DNA of 64,000 bases from Tomocerus qinae (GCA_020055645.1 CM034547.1:16772513-16836512), one strand, 5' to 3'. Numbered from the stretch's first letter, positions 29,314 to 43,678 are shown. Notes: generated by a model from the sequence alone, not told the origin. A program made the numbers and translations.

Positions 29314-31217
29314 TTCCGGATTTGTTTCGAGTTTGTGAAACCAACCAATTACAAACAGAAACCGATGAAAAAACAGAAATGTGCTAAATATACTTATGAC
29401 TGATACTAACTGACTTTTCATACTAACATATTAATGCCTACAATTTACTACTTACCAAAACTAATGAGCAACTTATGGGATTATACCTTATAATATTCAT
29501 AAGCAGTGTTATTTTATCATTTCATTTAGTAGTGTAGTGAGTACTACATACATTTTCATGACTAAATCGTATGTGCAGAAGATAATAAATAGATATTTCT
29601 GTTGAAAACGGACTAATACTGTATTTATAAGTAGAATGTATTCATTGAATCTACTGTAGACTTGTGGATGTTCAAATACCTTTTTTCAATAATTTAGTAT
29701 GAACTGTTATAGAATTTAACAATATATATATATCTAAGTAAAAAAAATCAATGTAAAAACTAATCACAGCCTGGAGGCTTTAAGTATATCGAAGTTGGTA
29801 TTTTAACTAGAAGTACAAGATGCTGCGCAGTGGCCTTTACTAAGATTGGTAGAAACATAATAAGTAAGACAAGGTCACTTATGTCATTTTCATCTCATGG
29901 TTTACCTTAAATCTATAACTACCTTAAATCACATACAGTATAATAAGCAAAAGGAATTGTACTTCTTTTATCAATGGTGTATTCCTATTTTTTGCTTGTG
30001 CAGAGAACAGGTCACAGGGTCAACATGCAGTTTTTAGAAGATAATATTCTGAAAGTAGAGGTTTCTGTCTAGGGAACATGAAGAGGGAAGGGAGATTTCC
30101 CCTATCAAATGCACTGGACTGAAAACTATCCTAACTAACGTTCCTAACTGATCTCCATTCCTAACACAGTGGGCAAGAATTATTGTCAGTTTTTTTCGAT
30201 GTTTCCTAACTTTAATTAACCATGAAAAGTGAAAGTGAAGCAGCCATTAAACACAAGTAAGTGGCTTCTATAGTGTTAATAAGTAATAAAAATTTTACTT
30301 GTACCAACTTCTATCGATAACACATCCTTAATTTATGCTTACTTGGTATGTTACGAATCAAAACGGTCGAAAACGATTAGATCAAAACTATTTATTGAAA
30401 CCGTTAGTTTATTAGCGGTAACCTTAATATTATTTTGTTATACATCTTACATAGATCTATTTGGTATATAGTATATAATACATGTATCTAACAACGTTAA
30501 CTTAATATATAATCGTTATCTATCATGGTATGGTAAATGGTAACCATTAACTCATTAACGCAAATTAATTTTGTTTACCGAAAAAACTCCGAAAATTTAC
30601 CGAATTCCATGTATCTCTTATGTCTAAAATACCCTAAGAAAGCCGCCAAATTATCGATTAACTACACGAAAGTACATAGAATTCAGTGGTTTAGTAAAAA
30701 TTGTTGTGATTAATAATTTTTTAATTTTAGTATTATTAACTAGATCTCAAAAATGGTTGTACAAAATGACATTCATAGTCAATTCATGCTATACTTCCAT
30801 AAGACTAAGTAAAAGCTACCAACAAAAAACAAGAGCTTAAAAATATAAAAAAGGAAATGGATTTTTGCAAAGTTTCACCCTTTTTCACCTTTTCTAACTA
30901 CGATCTTGAAAGTCTGGCATTCATGCGGCAAAGAAAAATATACATAGATTTTAAGTCTTTAAATGACAGATCTTATTTTATAGCCCCAATATCACTCGAG
31001 TACAATGTTTCGTAATATAATATAAGTATCAAAGTTTATTGTAGCTTTTGCGTAAAAAACGTTATTGCGTTTTGTTAATTTAATCTAATGAACAACCGCA
31101 ATTAGAAAAATTATTGTTGCTGCAAAACTCTACTAGACTTTACCGGTGTGTGGTAATGTTGGTTTTAAGTGTGTCAGATTTGGATTCTCCGTTGCAATTT
31201 TCCGTTGGTCAAAATTA
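29314..31217. other. Spacer between modules A and B
   Basis: Holds the 3' end of channel A (AATAAA at 29584-29589) and, near 31.1-31.2 kb, the 3' untranslated region of small gene B. It is otherwise AT-rich with no gene, RNA or transposon that I can support. Confidence 0.45.
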
Positions 31218-32295
31218 TTACAATACTGTGATGACGCGCCATTGAAGGGCCTTGTCCTTGTCAAGACTTCTAGGGTTTTTGGCAAGTGATATCGGCTTTC
31301 CGGACCTACAATCATTGTCAAATTAATAATTTTGGCAATGAAATTGTTATACACAATATGATTTAGTTAGAAATACAACCATGTAATTTAGTTTAGACAA
31401 TTACCCCTTGTTTTTTAAATAATGGTCTTCAGATTTAATTACCCAAATACCAGGAATGCGCTCTATTATCTCAAACATTTGACTGGGGCCAGCAGAAGGG
31501 TCCTAAAAGTGTCAATTAATGGTAAGTACAATTATTTACATTTTCATCCAAGCATTATTCAACAATGGTGAAAGCTATTTTCTCCAATAACATAGTAACA
31601 CCGTTTATAACTTTCACTAGTGAGAAATTCTGAGACGTATTTTTATCATTGGATTAAACCTTTTATAGAGTGTATGGAGAATTAATCATAAAATCAAAAT
31701 CTATATGTAACATTTGTTACTTGAATTTACAAAATGGTCAAAATGTTACGTTTAAATAATATAATTTGTATAATATACATGTGAAATAAAAGTCTTATTT
31801 TTTTACCGTGGTTGAAAAAAGACGGACACGACTATCTTGAGGATTAAAACCCAAGAATTTGGTCCCTTCAACGGGATCACCCGTGGGGTTTGACTCATCA
31901 TATTCATAAACATACAGTTTATATTTATTGCTATCTACACATTCATAAATTCAGATTATAGTTAGAATAAATTAGTTTGAGTTAACCAAAGAATATTATA
32001 CCACAACAATAAAAAAATAAACCTGGAATGGGATCTTTTACAAAACGTTGGATTAATCCCTTTTCACCTCTTGCCTTTTTCTTCTTCATAATAATAGTCC
32101 CATTACTTTCATCGTAAGTAATCTGAAATAAAAAACAATTAGGAACATAACTTCTAAAATCAGAATTTCATAGCATATACATTATCACATTAAGGTTGTA
32201 AAAGCAAGCCTTTTAAATATATCTATGACCTCATTTCCATCTTTTCTTGACTGTATGTAACAAACCACCCGAGACCTGCTCGCGGCCGCAGCCAT
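31218..32295 (-). CDS. Unrecognised 159-aa protein, copy B
   Basis: Paralogue of the small genes at 19762 and 43679. Exons in transcript order: 32295-32230, 32122-32023, 31934-31807, 31502-31405, 31305-31218; lengths 66, 100, 128, 98 and 88, identical to copy A. No stop or frameshift. This is the most diverged copy: the three QxW/F-like positions read IQRF, SQMF and LQW, so the central Trp is Phe, and the C-terminus is VITVL where A has IIPIF. The middle exon is strongly conserved (YKLYVYEYDESNPTGD). Intracellular by lack of a signal peptide. Divergently oriented to channel B. Function unknown. Confidence 0.75.
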
Positions 32296-32543
32296 ATTTC
32301 CTTTATCATGTCATTATATTATGGGGACAGGTAGGGCGATATAATTTTGACTATTTGATTTTTCGTGTAGGTATTTAAATTATTATTTCTGTAAAGAATT
32401 GGTAATTGAAGAAGACTAAACTTATTGAAAGTAAAACTCCACAAATATTTTGCTAACAGCATTACTCATAGCAGCAAGGCAACATCGCTTTTAAAATACT
32501 GGCTATTTAACTGCACTTAAAATTTAAAAAATTATTACTTCCT

Positions 32544-32713
32544 GTCATGGCCAATAATTTAGGCCAAGTGAAAGTAAACTGTGTGACAAGACTAACATTG
32601 CCAGAGATTTCACACCACAAGAATTTCTTATTTTCATTTCATACTATCCCTCCTTTTTGTATGTTCAAGGAGACTGAAAAAAGTCCTTGTTAAGGCTGCC
32701 TATACATAACAAA
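32544..32713. promoter_or_regulatory. Conserved upstream element of small gene B
   Basis: Counterpart of 21125-21292, about 250 bp upstream of the start of small gene B. It keeps the GGCCAATAATTTAGGCC stretch, AAGTGAAAGT at 32566-32575, CCCTCCTTTTTGTATGTTCA from about 32649, and the TTAAGGC segment after it. Probable promoter or 5' leader; assigned by conservation only. Confidence 0.5.
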
Positions 32714-35503
32714 GTTAGATATCTAACAAAAAAAATTGCTTGAATTCACCAGTCATTGATTCTGAAACAAAAGATATTATTTACATTATTTCTAAAATTT
32801 AACCACATTTGGCTATTTTGCTCCCACACTGTCCTACTTCTCAGTAGATATGAACAGAACTAGTAAGTAAATCTTTCTTCATTCTCTTTGTTTCACATCC
32901 CTATTTTTCTTACTAAAGAGATCGCCTTGAACCGCTTTCACTCGGCTCTTAATTCCTTTTGCTTTCACTCTGAAATAAACTCTGCTTTCACCAGATGGAT
33001 TTTACTTTATCCCATGTAATAGGTGCTGGTCGTCGTTCATATTCATGAATATGAACCCTTTTCATTTCCAGCCGCCTGAATAGTTTTCTGCACGATTACG
33101 CAAGCTTCTACTGGGATTTCACTTTTCTTTGTTTGAAACAGGCTATTTCAAGATAGGCTTTTCCCAGACTTGTAATGTCACCATCTTCCTTGTAGTTCTT
33201 TAGCATATACAGATCCTTCTTGGAAAATCCAAAAATTAAGATCGATGTTAACCGTGAAAACACTGATCTCATTAGTAGACGTTTAGTTAACCTGCATGCC
33301 CTACCCTACGCACATTAACGAAACACTTCTGAATATTTTTTGAGAGCATTTTGCCTTCGAAATCCTTAAAGGCAATTCACATAAAACCATAACTTAAAGT
33401 AATTTTGATAATCTCAGTTCACTGCCACGTTATAAGTAAGCACTCAGTACAGTCGTACAGTGCATTGCAGATGTACCTATATATCCAAGAAATTGTTCTA
33501 GAAGCACCATGCTAATTTAATATTCTTAAATTTGCTCTTTCCAGCCATATCATTTGGACGTAAATGATTAAAATAATGGTATTTTTTTACTATTTTTAGT
33601 CTTTTTGGAAAAACAACGTTTTCTCTGATTTAGATGGATAAATCAACCTGCGCTCCCTCTAAATATGTATAACTCAGGCACAGATGACATAATTTTTATT
33701 GTAACTAATGCAAACTAATCTAAATTATACAAGTTAACAAAACTTGCCATTATTATTGGTACTGTACTGACTGCCGTGATAGATCATATATTAAGGGTAT
33801 ATACCTAATAGGTAGTACCTATATATAGTTTTGAGTTGGGAAAGGATGGCCTATTATTCTGGAACATCACCTTCCATGACATCGAAAAAAGTACAAGTAA
33901 TTTAATTGACCGTTTGGCAGTCGCATAACTCTTGTTAAATTACTCAAATTTAAAAAAGGATATAAATAGTGGTACTTATTACAGATTATAATCCTACAGA
34001 TTATTATAAGTGATCAAATATACTAATTTACCTCCCCTTTTTTTCAAATACGAAAGTCACACCGTAGCTGTAGAAGGGGGCTTAGGAAGACACCTAAAAC
34101 CTAAAAACAACATAGAAAGTATCAGGATCTGTTTGCTGTAATTGTATGAAGCATTACAATATGCATGCATTTATAAACCCAAGTATGTGTTGCACTTTGT
34201 GCTAGTGATTAAGTAGCTAGTAGGTGTTTGTAATAAAAATAAATAAACTAATTTATTACATACATAATATATCTACTTGGATTGTTTGGAAGGAAGAAAT
34301 ACTTACTGGGTAATGAGATTCATTGGAATCTGGGTCCATGTAAAAGGAAAGTCCCCATCATTTCCTTACGATTTTCCGTTTCTGTAATTAAAAACAAATA
34401 TTTACTTACCAATAATCCGAGACAAAATAAAACATGTGTCACTATTACATATTTTTTTCATTAATGTAAATCTTGAGTCGACAGATAGGATCCTGTATGA
34501 CAAAATAACCAGAGGCACTTCAAGAAAAAAAGTTATAGCATGTATTGCTATCTTGGATGTATACTTCATTAAAAAATTTAAAAAATATCATTTCGTTCAC
34601 AAAGTAGTGACAGTATATTACGAATTCTCCATAACCATAATCTTGTTATCTGATTTGCACTGGATGGTGCTTCAACAACTGCATGTGTTTGACCGTTACA
34701 GCACGTGCTGAATTTAGAGTGAATGTGTTTTCTGCATAAATGCATGTAGAGTGGTGTACTAAAAGCGAGAATGTTATATAGTGTTACAAATGTCTAGGAA
34801 TACCCGCAGGTAGCAAGGGGTATAAATGTTAATTTGAGTGAGATATATTCTCAATCTGTACTTTGTACTTGTGATGTTATAAATCTTTAGTAAATAGTAA
34901 AATGCCAGATACCAGAAGTAAAGGCACACAGATTCCGGCAAATGTCTAATTTTACGTCTTCATTGTATTAGTAATACAATGCTTCAAAAAATATCTTTTC
35001 GTGTTATTTGTATACACATTTATGTCATTGACCAAGTACAAAAATAATGTTTAGAGAGATAATTACGAAGAGATATCTTAGGAATGTTAATGCTGTCAAA
35101 TGAGTGTATAAAAATAAACCTGCTATGTGTACTGAATATCTACATGGACCAAACGGTAGTTCAATTAGAAACATGGTATGCAGACTAAGTACAGCTTGGC
35201 AAATGCTTATGATATAATACTTATGTTGATTCATATAATCATTCATATAATCATTCATTATCCTGTATTCTGTATACACAACAATACTCGAGAAAATTCT
35301 GAGATGTATAGCTTGAATGATTGTTGAACCAGAATAAAAACGTGCCATTCCGTATAATAAATAAATAAAGATGCAGATGCAAGTTTCATAATAGTAAAGG
35401 AATCCTGCATGTACGGTGGGAACTGTAGTTATAAGATATATTCAAGCACTATTTATTTTATCATGTAGATTTTGGTTAAAATTGTATATACCTACGTGGT
35501 ACA
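32714..35503. other. Module B intergenic sequence
   Basis: Mostly diverged non-coding sequence. A minus-strand donor (CCCA|GTAAGTATT, exon edge 34307) has a counterpart in module C (46725) and could belong to an untranslated exon of the small gene. From about 35000 the sequence is recognisably similar to about 47830-48350 of module C. No intact gene is supported. Confidence 0.4.
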
Positions 35504-36817
35504 TCCGTTATAATATGATTATAGCCTTCCGTGTCGAGTGTCCACTAAGAGAAGCTGTGTGAGATTGTTTTTTCGATTCATATATCACGCATATTATATT
35601 CTATACGTCTGGGTTATGCTAAACATACTGATATTATTATTATTATGACCAAAAAGGTGTCTCGGATACTCGGATATACAATGTATAGGGTGATCGAGGG
35701 GAACAATAAAATGAGTTTCTCTTTCTCCTACTTCCCTCTCACCATATTAGATATACCTACTTAGAGAGCACTTGCCAATTACTTTTTGTTCAATATGCTT
35801 CTATATAGATAATCTACACCAATGCAAAAATCTCGTAATTGATAGATAGTTATAGGTATACACACTATACCTATATAAGAAAGTCGAATTTACACATCAC
35901 AAAAGTGAAAGTTGACTTGTTTCTTCGAGACCTACGATAATGTCATTAAAGTGCATTTGAACTTATAACATACAAACATACATTATTGGAAGTGCATCTG
36001 GGGCTTGCATTATTACTCCACAGTGCAGGGTCAAAGTGTTTAATTCACAAAAATCTACTTCTGGCCTTCTTCCAAAGCAAAGAAATGGAGTAATTACTTA
36101 TTTAGGGTTGTGCATGGAGAATGTCCACTTATATGTATAGCTCAAATTATTTTATGTTCACTATATGTGCGTAAGAAGATCTGCAGAATGAAGTGGCAGC
36201 CAGATTTGCCTTGAAGCAATTCTCTGTTTTTCTGATCTGATATTACTAAACTTGGTAAAGGAGTGTTATCTTCCAGTTCACGAAGTCAATTTTGTGTTTA
36301 GTCGTGGGGAAAACTATCTACAAATAGTATATGATATACTAAGTGGATAATTGTCTATTAAAATTACGTAACACTATTTTCGCAAGAAAATTTGCGATAA
36401 AAATAGTTAATTTAAGCTTACTTACCATTCTTGGATCAAAATCTTGAGGCAGAGATGAAAAATTGGTGAAAATGGTGAAAATTGAGAGTGAAACATTTTA
36501 AAGTGATTGTTCTAAACTGAATGTGTTTGTTTATATTATTGTCAGTATGTGCACCACCAGGAAGGGTTAATAGTAATGTACGACAGTATCTGCGATTTAT
36601 CAAGCTGTATATTGACCCCGTGGTCGCCATTTTGCTACGTGCCTGTACTGCGGTTGCGGTTTTGGTGAAAGAGTTCTAGGCGTGTTTAATAGCCATCATA
36701 ACATGTCTTGTAGTGAATTCATCACTGCTATATACATATAAAGACAGATACAATGATACAGATACAAACTGAATAGATAAACATATAAACCAAAACCATT
36801 TACTTAGTGACACACTT
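35504..36817. repeat. Conserved intergenic block, copy B
   Basis: Nearly identical to 23092-24420 over most of its length, more so than the adjacent first coding exons of the channels are to each other. It contains the inverted repeat 35851-35875, AAGTGAAAGT at 35903-35912, and the minus-strand donor GAATG|GTAAGC (exon edge 36426). The plus-strand donor GTAAGT|GTAAGTG at 37011 lies just after it. Confidence 0.65.
35851..35875. promoter_or_regulatory. 25-bp inverted repeat, copy B
   Basis: TATAGGTATA-CACAC-TATACCTATA, identical to the copies at 23454 and 48716. Confidence 0.5.
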
Positions 36818-37399
36818 GTTTTAATTCGTTATTATTTGATCAATGGACTATTACTTTGCTCCATAACCACAGATAACTGTGTTTCATATACTTCTAAGTT
36901 TTGTACAGTTATCTTTTGTGACAAAGTCTGTGACTGCTGGATAAAATCAAATATCACCACTCCCCTTAGTTTGTATACTTCATTACGTCATTGACAGTTT
37001 TAGATGTAAGTGTAAGTGAAGGAGCTCCTTATTTGTTTTTCCTTTCTTTTGGACAAAAAACCCAAAAGCATTAATAAGGATTAGCTGTTGGATATTACAG
37101 TATTTAGGAGATTGCTCGATCTAACCATAAAAATTATTAATTTCTACATTTACAGTTTAAGATTACTTAAATTATAGATTATCATTTTACTTGCTACTTG
37201 AAAGATGTGCATAATAGAGTTCTTACCTCATTTTACATAGTGAATTAGTATTTTTTTTAAAATTAATACATATATCATTTCAATTCATATAAAAAACCTT
37301 TTAAAGGCTAAAATTTTTCACAAAAGTTCTTCAGTAAAGATTTTTTTAATATTCATTGGGCCAAAGATTGATTCAATTTATTTTCTTACGAGACAGGTT

Positions 37400-40300
37400 A
37401 TGCCAGAGGAACAAATTCCCCTGCTGAACACAATGGGCGATAAACGAAGACAACATGTTGGTATGGGTAATGGCTATGATAAGTCAGATGATAAGGAAAT
37501 ACTGGAAGCTGCACTGAGAAGTAATGTAGAGGACTTAAAACGTCTCATCGAGAAGAAGCAGGATAGGACTTGGAGGGTGTACGAACCATCTAAGGACACT
37601 TTTCTTCACCGGATTGCATACGGGGGTAAGCTGACAAATACCTTCACAACTCAGAATGTTTGGCTGAGTATTATTTCACTTACACTGTTAAACTGAGTAT
37701 TGCAAAGTACTATTAGAAATATTTTGTTTAGAATAGTCAAATTATTATTAAAAGTTGATTATTGTGTTATATACAACTGTGCGAGTGCCCAATTGGCTCT
37801 CGAAAATTAAGAGCACAAAGTATATCTTTGGTTCGAGTAGGCATATAATAAGCAAAATTCTACTAAACGTCTATATAAGGATTTAAGTATATATGTTCAC
37901 TTTGTAGCTTATTCAAACTGTGTGGAAGCTGCTAAATTCGTCTTAGATAAATGGAATGATTTTGATATCAATTTACAAAACAAGAAGCGATGGACAGCTT
38001 TGCATTATGCGTGTGCAAATCAGCAATCTGTACTTGTCGATCTGCTGCTTGAACGTGGAGCAGATGCAACAATAACGAATGAAAATGGTGAAAATCCCTT
38101 TCAACTCATCGTCAAATGTAAGTTTTATTGTATCAGATAGTAGCAGCCAATTTTGTAGTATGTAATATTGCAGTCCGCAATAAAATAACATACCAACAAA
38201 GTTGATGCTACAGATAAGAATGAAAAAAAATTTCTCCAATCCACCTATATCTCCCTAATATAGTATTTCTTTCTTGTAACATCCATAGGTTACACTTCAG
38301 AAGCTATCAAGATTGCCAAAAGTCTTCTGGCAAGTAACAGGCAGCTTTTGGACACATCCAAAACAGGACAGAATACCATTGAGACTATATTGAAGCATTC
38401 CGCTGTAGACATGTTGGCATTCCTGTGGGATGAATACAATGCAGAAATCAGACCGATATTAGTAGACGGCCCTTCATTATGGTTGGCGGTGCAGAAAGGT
38501 ATTATTAAAATATATATACTCAGTTTTAACCATAATAATGATGTTTAATATCACTGGATAACCTGTGAGGATTCCTGGAGAATGTACACAAGTACCTCTT
38601 TTACACGAAAACTTATATAATACAATAGGCGATGGTCCAGACACAGTCAAATGTGTTAAGTTTTTGCTGGATATTCTTCCTGCAATCACTGTAAATAAGA
38701 AAGACGAAAATGGGAATACAGCCCTTCATATGGCAGCAATGCATTGTCAAGTAGCTATTTTTGAAGCCTTGGTTTCTAATCCGAAGACTAAAGTTTCTCT
38801 GGAGAACAATAAGGGAGAAACGTGCTTGCATTTACTGGCTCACGCTGGTAAGCATTTCATTGAATTATCATAAATTTCCAGGTACAGTGTACCTACCTTT
38901 GACAGCTTATCATCATCCCTTCATTGATTTCACCTGTTACTAGTAAGTATATAGTTATCTAAGATGATATGTGTAATTATATAAAATATATCTCAGGCAA
39001 ACATTCAAATCCTCTACCTTGTGTGAAGATCCTCTTTAAAGAGTCGCATGAACTACGAAACAACGAATTCCAAAGGAGGCATATAATTTTATTTGAGAAT
39101 CCCAAATATGACTTGGAATGTCCACTTTGGATAGCAGTGAAAAACAAAACAACAAAGGTGGCTCAACTGCTTGTAAAAGTGCATGGAGAAATCATGCCCA
39201 TGTAAGCGCTTTACATAATTATTACTTACTATTTACTACTAGTTACTAGTATATATTATTTAGAATGTAGTTAGAAATATTAGTAATATTATACACCTAA
39301 GCTAAAGATGTCTATGAAATAATTTATTAGAAATCAAATACAAATGGTTCACTTTAAAATTATTAAAAATATTTCCAGTAATTTCAAGTTCTTAAAAGAT
39401 TGTTATTCATTGACATATACATACATTAACAGAAGCCAAGAAGGGGAACTGCTAGCAGAAATATACGAAAAAACTCCAGAAGCAATAGTGCCTCTGCTAG
39501 ATAAGTGCATTTCTTACAATTCTACCAGTTCTGAAGATGATTTGGAAACAGTTACAGTTAATTTTGGGTTCGTAAAACACATTATTAGCAATTACTTTTA
39601 TACATTAATGTACTTGCATCATACCGTGTATCACAAAAGAGAAAGCAACTTTCCCTGCGTTATTTTAGATACAAAATAGTGTCTAAATCCAAGATTAATA
39701 TACTCTTTTACTATGAATTACAGACCAATAACAGGTTTTGATTTCCAAGATATTAGGAATGAATCAAAATTGATTCACGGGATATTAAAATCTCCAGTCA
39801 AGCAACAGACAATAATTCTTTCTCATCCTGTTGTCAACCTTTTCCTTATTGAGAAATGGAAAAAATTGCAGCCTCTGACCTACTTATACATCGCATTATA
39901 TGTAAAATTTTATTTGCCCTTATTGAATTTACGATGAAACCTAACCTTTTGCATAGGTCAGACTATAGGTCAAAGTAATATGCCCTTTGTGTATTCCAGG
40001 CTTTTTGGCTTCTGACGTATTCTATTCTTTGCTATGAATTATATCCCCCGAATTGCCCTTTCAATTCAACGGAACCTGCTACGTACCCAGGCTGGACTGA
40101 GTTGAGAATCTTTCGCTCGTTGGGGTTCCAGCAGAGACTCGGTAAGAGAAACGTAGATATAAACTCGTTTTATCTTCATACTTGTTGAGCACGAAGAATA
40201 TTCTATTAATGAGAAGAGAAGATTTAATTGAAGTTCGTCATCTTCTTTACTTTCTTTTTACAGAAACTGAAAATTGCAATTTTAATACTGTCATGGCTAG

Positions 40301-41845
40301 GCTGTTTGCTCTTGTTTTACTCGTCTACACTCCGATGTTTATTATACAAGAAGCGATCAAAATCCATGTTACTGGTTGCAGCTGTAAAGCATATTTATTT
40401 AATTTCGTAACAGTCCTTCAGTGGATTAGGCATCTATTCGTCGTCGTCAATATAATTCCAGCTTTTATGCAACCTGAAAACTTTCCCGTTTGGGAGTATC
40501 ATGTCGGAGTGGTAAGAGAATAACTCAGTAAACCAATTTGTTTAAAATCACTTCATTATAATTCTATATACTATTAAAGAAGTACTACATGAATGTGTTC
40601 TAATACTAACTTCAATAATCTCATGAATTTCAGTTAATGTTCATTCTGGCATGGGGGATGCTGCTAAACGACTTGGCAAATATTCCGGCTTTTCATCTCA
40701 ACCTATCAATACTTAAAGTTACCGTCATAAATTACGCCAAATTCCTTTTATCCATCGGCTTCCCAATCTTGGTGGCATTCGTCCCTGCTCTGTGTCGATA
40801 CGTCGCTAAGGTTCGTTAAGTTATTAAATGTCTTAAAGTTCCTATGCCATCTTATAGTAATCAATGGCCTACTGGGAGAAAGCTTATTCTTCTTGTATAC
40901 CGCATACCACACTTACACAATATACAACCTTCACAAATGAAAAGAATGCTTTCTCTGAATAGAAACTGACGAGTCGTAAAGAATTCTTTGTGTTAATTTA
41001 ATATTGGTTTGTACAGGGCAATCAGTTCTTGTATCTCCCTTTCGGAATAATTAAGAACTTCATTCTGATGACTGGAGAAGTAGACTACAAGGAAACTTTC
41101 TACAACGACGATGGCCCTGACCTCAACGCCTCCGCCATAGTTGGGCAGTTCATCATCGTTATTGTAGTATTCGGATTCGGCTTAGTATTGGCCAATGTAC
41201 TTACATCCGTTGCTGTGAAGAATTTTCAGGTTTGTCATTCCATATTTTTCTTATCCATATAATAAAATCCCGAACTAAGTATTAGGCAAGTAAGTGATAA
41301 AAGTGATTAAAATGCGCAAATATATTTGTTGGATTGCATAGGATTTGTTCAGAGATGCTGAATATAATGTTGCAGTGATGCAGTTAAGATCAATCCACAT
41401 CTTTGATTCCTTCGTTGTTTGGCTCAGTGGCTTTTCTAACACCGCAATGTTAAGCCAATTACTAACTAAATGGAACCATTTGGAATTTGAGGGGTAAATT
41501 GTTATTTATTTGGACTAAAACCTTACGTTAGTGGTCATAATAATATATATAATTACCGTATATAACTTTGTCGCGTCTGTGACAGTCTTTATTCATATCA
41601 ATTGTATCGTACCCAATTAATGTATTAATAGAAAGGTCAAGGGGGCCTACTTAAAATGATTTTGTTTTATGCAATGTTGAATTATAAACATAAAATTTCT
41701 AAATTCTGAGCTTATAGTAATAAGTTTTCTTAATACGTTTTATAGGGATACGAGAACTATCAAAAATATGAAAATTGGAGCATTGTCGGAGGAATTGAAA
41801 TATTCAATAAAAGATGTAATTGCCACTCAAGAGACAAATGGCTAA
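37400..41845 (+). CDS. TRPA-type ankyrin cation channel, copy B
   Basis: Paralogue of channel A with the same 13-exon plan: 37400-37625, 37908-38117, 38289-38498, 38629-38847, 38997-39201, 39433-39567, 39724-39901, 40000-40141, 40264-40511, 40634-40810, 41017-41229, 41342-41493, 41746-41845; 804 residues. Exon lengths equal those of copy A except exon 3 (+15 nt, adding a DTSKTG-type insert shared with C) and the last exon, which stops 24 nt earlier so that the product ends ETNG and lacks the Cys-x-Cys tail of A and C. The pore loop LMTGEVDY and S4-S6 are unchanged. Exon 9 differs from A at only a few bases, while intron 10 is nearly identical to that of C. AATAAA at 42151-42156. The channel is likely functional, as no defect is seen. 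Confidence 0.88.
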
Positions 41846-43678
41846 ACTTATTTCTCTGGAAGGAAATATGTTCAGAATTCTCTCTTCCCCTCTGAAGAGA
41901 AGAAAGCATAAAGTAAATGTGCTAAATATACCTGTACGGAAATACTACAGATTTTCTTACTAATATTACCTTACTTAATTACTGCCTACTATTTACTAAA
42001 CTAATTATAATATTATTATAACTAACCCAATACTAATTTCTAAGTTACAATATTTTGTAGTATTATTTCGCAATTACTCGAAGTACCATATAGTAGTTGT
42101 ATTTTCTTGACTTAGGCTCTGTATAATAGTATAATATAGTAAATGTGCTGAATAAAAACAGTGTATTATATACAAGCTCATGTAGCGTATCCAATTCATT
42201 TCTCCATTCCATGCTTTCTATGGCCCGTTTTAATCTATTCCCGTTCCTATTGAATGTTAATCTTATTACGTATAATTAGGTAATACATACGTAGACAGAC
42301 ATATGACATTTAAAAAGGTTTAAAAAGTAGACATTCAAAACGATTTATAATTTTATTAGTAAAATGTTTATTGAAAGCGTTAGTTAATTAGTGGTAACCT
42401 TAACCAATACTGTTTTGTGTACTGTATGTGTACAACACAACGCACACGCCTAAAAGTGTATTTATTTATCATGGTAGTCATCCCCCTGCATCTTCTCCCC
42501 GGGGAAAACCGATACATTATACATTATACAAGATGGTAACAATGTTTTAAAAATGCTAAGAAAGTATCTTAATAACTAGCATCTTAGGTTCCCCGCAATT
42601 AGTTCTATATACGAAGTAAATACTAGACTAGTTGTTATTGCTTATAATATTAATGTTATATTTAAAACCAAACCAGGTTAATTTTTATACATTATTCATT
42701 ACTTTAGTATTTCTAAAACTATCTAATTATTCTCATTATGGTTGTAGAAAATACACTCCTTGCATGAACATGACTTAAATATGATAAGTGTAGACTTCAA
42801 ACACTACGAAAATGGGAAAAACTGGAGAGATTTTTCCCATATATTGTTTTCATATCACTACTTTATATTATCTGTAATGGTCTACAATAACATTTTTGAA
42901 AATCAGATCTTTATATGTCAAAAACAAATTTTCAATATTCAATAACAAATTCTAAAGAAACATGCAACCACAAAACATCATAAATATAAATCTCCCATAT
43001 AAACACAAAGTTAAGTAGTACTAATAAACTCTGGCAGTCGTTTGTTCGTTAAGAGAGACGTACTACATACAGTATATAGTACACGTGTGTGAATTCGTTA
43101 GTTCAGTCAAAATCGAAAAGTTCTTTGTATTTGTATCTGTTTCATGTTGTAGAGGCAAAGGGATGGACAGTCTGTTAAATTGTCGATTTCAATTGGATAT
43201 TGTATTGTTGTTTTTAGTTGCTAGTCGCATCTTCATCACACTCCATCAACACGACACAAATGGTCAAGATCAACAGGCATTTAAGATTGAGACATTGTCA
43301 ACTGCATGCGGAAATAAGGTATAATGAATTATCTTTAATAAGTTATCCTTAACCTTAATGAATTCTCTTTAACTAAAATCATTCACATTTATTCCACATA
43401 AAGTAGCTAGTTTTTAGTAAGTCTGCTATAGCTTATATAACTTCATACTTAATCTTTGATTAGAAATGGAAAAATAATTGTACTAGTGCAATGCATCTTA
43501 AAACTTGCTTTTTGTTAAAAGAGATAAAAAAATTGACTAGATTCACTTCAACCACTTTGTGCAATAAATTGTCATTGATAACTTCATGGTTTCAAACATG
43601 GATTGATTAAACATACCGGTGAATAGGATTGAAGTTGTAGCATTATAGATTTCCGGTGCAATTTATCGCTGGTAATTA
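41846..43678. other. Spacer between modules B and C
   Basis: Contains the 3' end of channel B (AATAAA at 42151) and the 3' region of small gene C. A weak plus-strand ORF near 43163-43321 begins with a hydrophobic stretch and runs into a GT donor (AATAAG|GTATAA). It has no similarity I can name and no counterpart in the other two spacers. Otherwise nothing is seen. Confidence 0.4.

Noticed and set aside
31133..31354. Minus-strand ORF overlapping the last exon of small gene B
   Set aside because: It reads through exon 5 and the preceding intron in a shifted frame. The spliced frame, identical in phase in all three copies, gives a conserved C-terminus.
34282..34711. Overlapping plus-strand ORFs in module B's spacer
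   Set aside because: Short, without similarity, and not conserved in A or C. The only conserved signal nearby is a minus-strand donor at 34307.
36436..36630. Minus-strand ORF starting MATTGSIYSL inside intergenic block B, with counterparts in A and C
   Set aside because: It ends early in copy A and is broken by a stop after about 13 codons in copy C, while the block as a whole is conserved. It is better explained as an untranslated leader upstream of the minus-strand donor.
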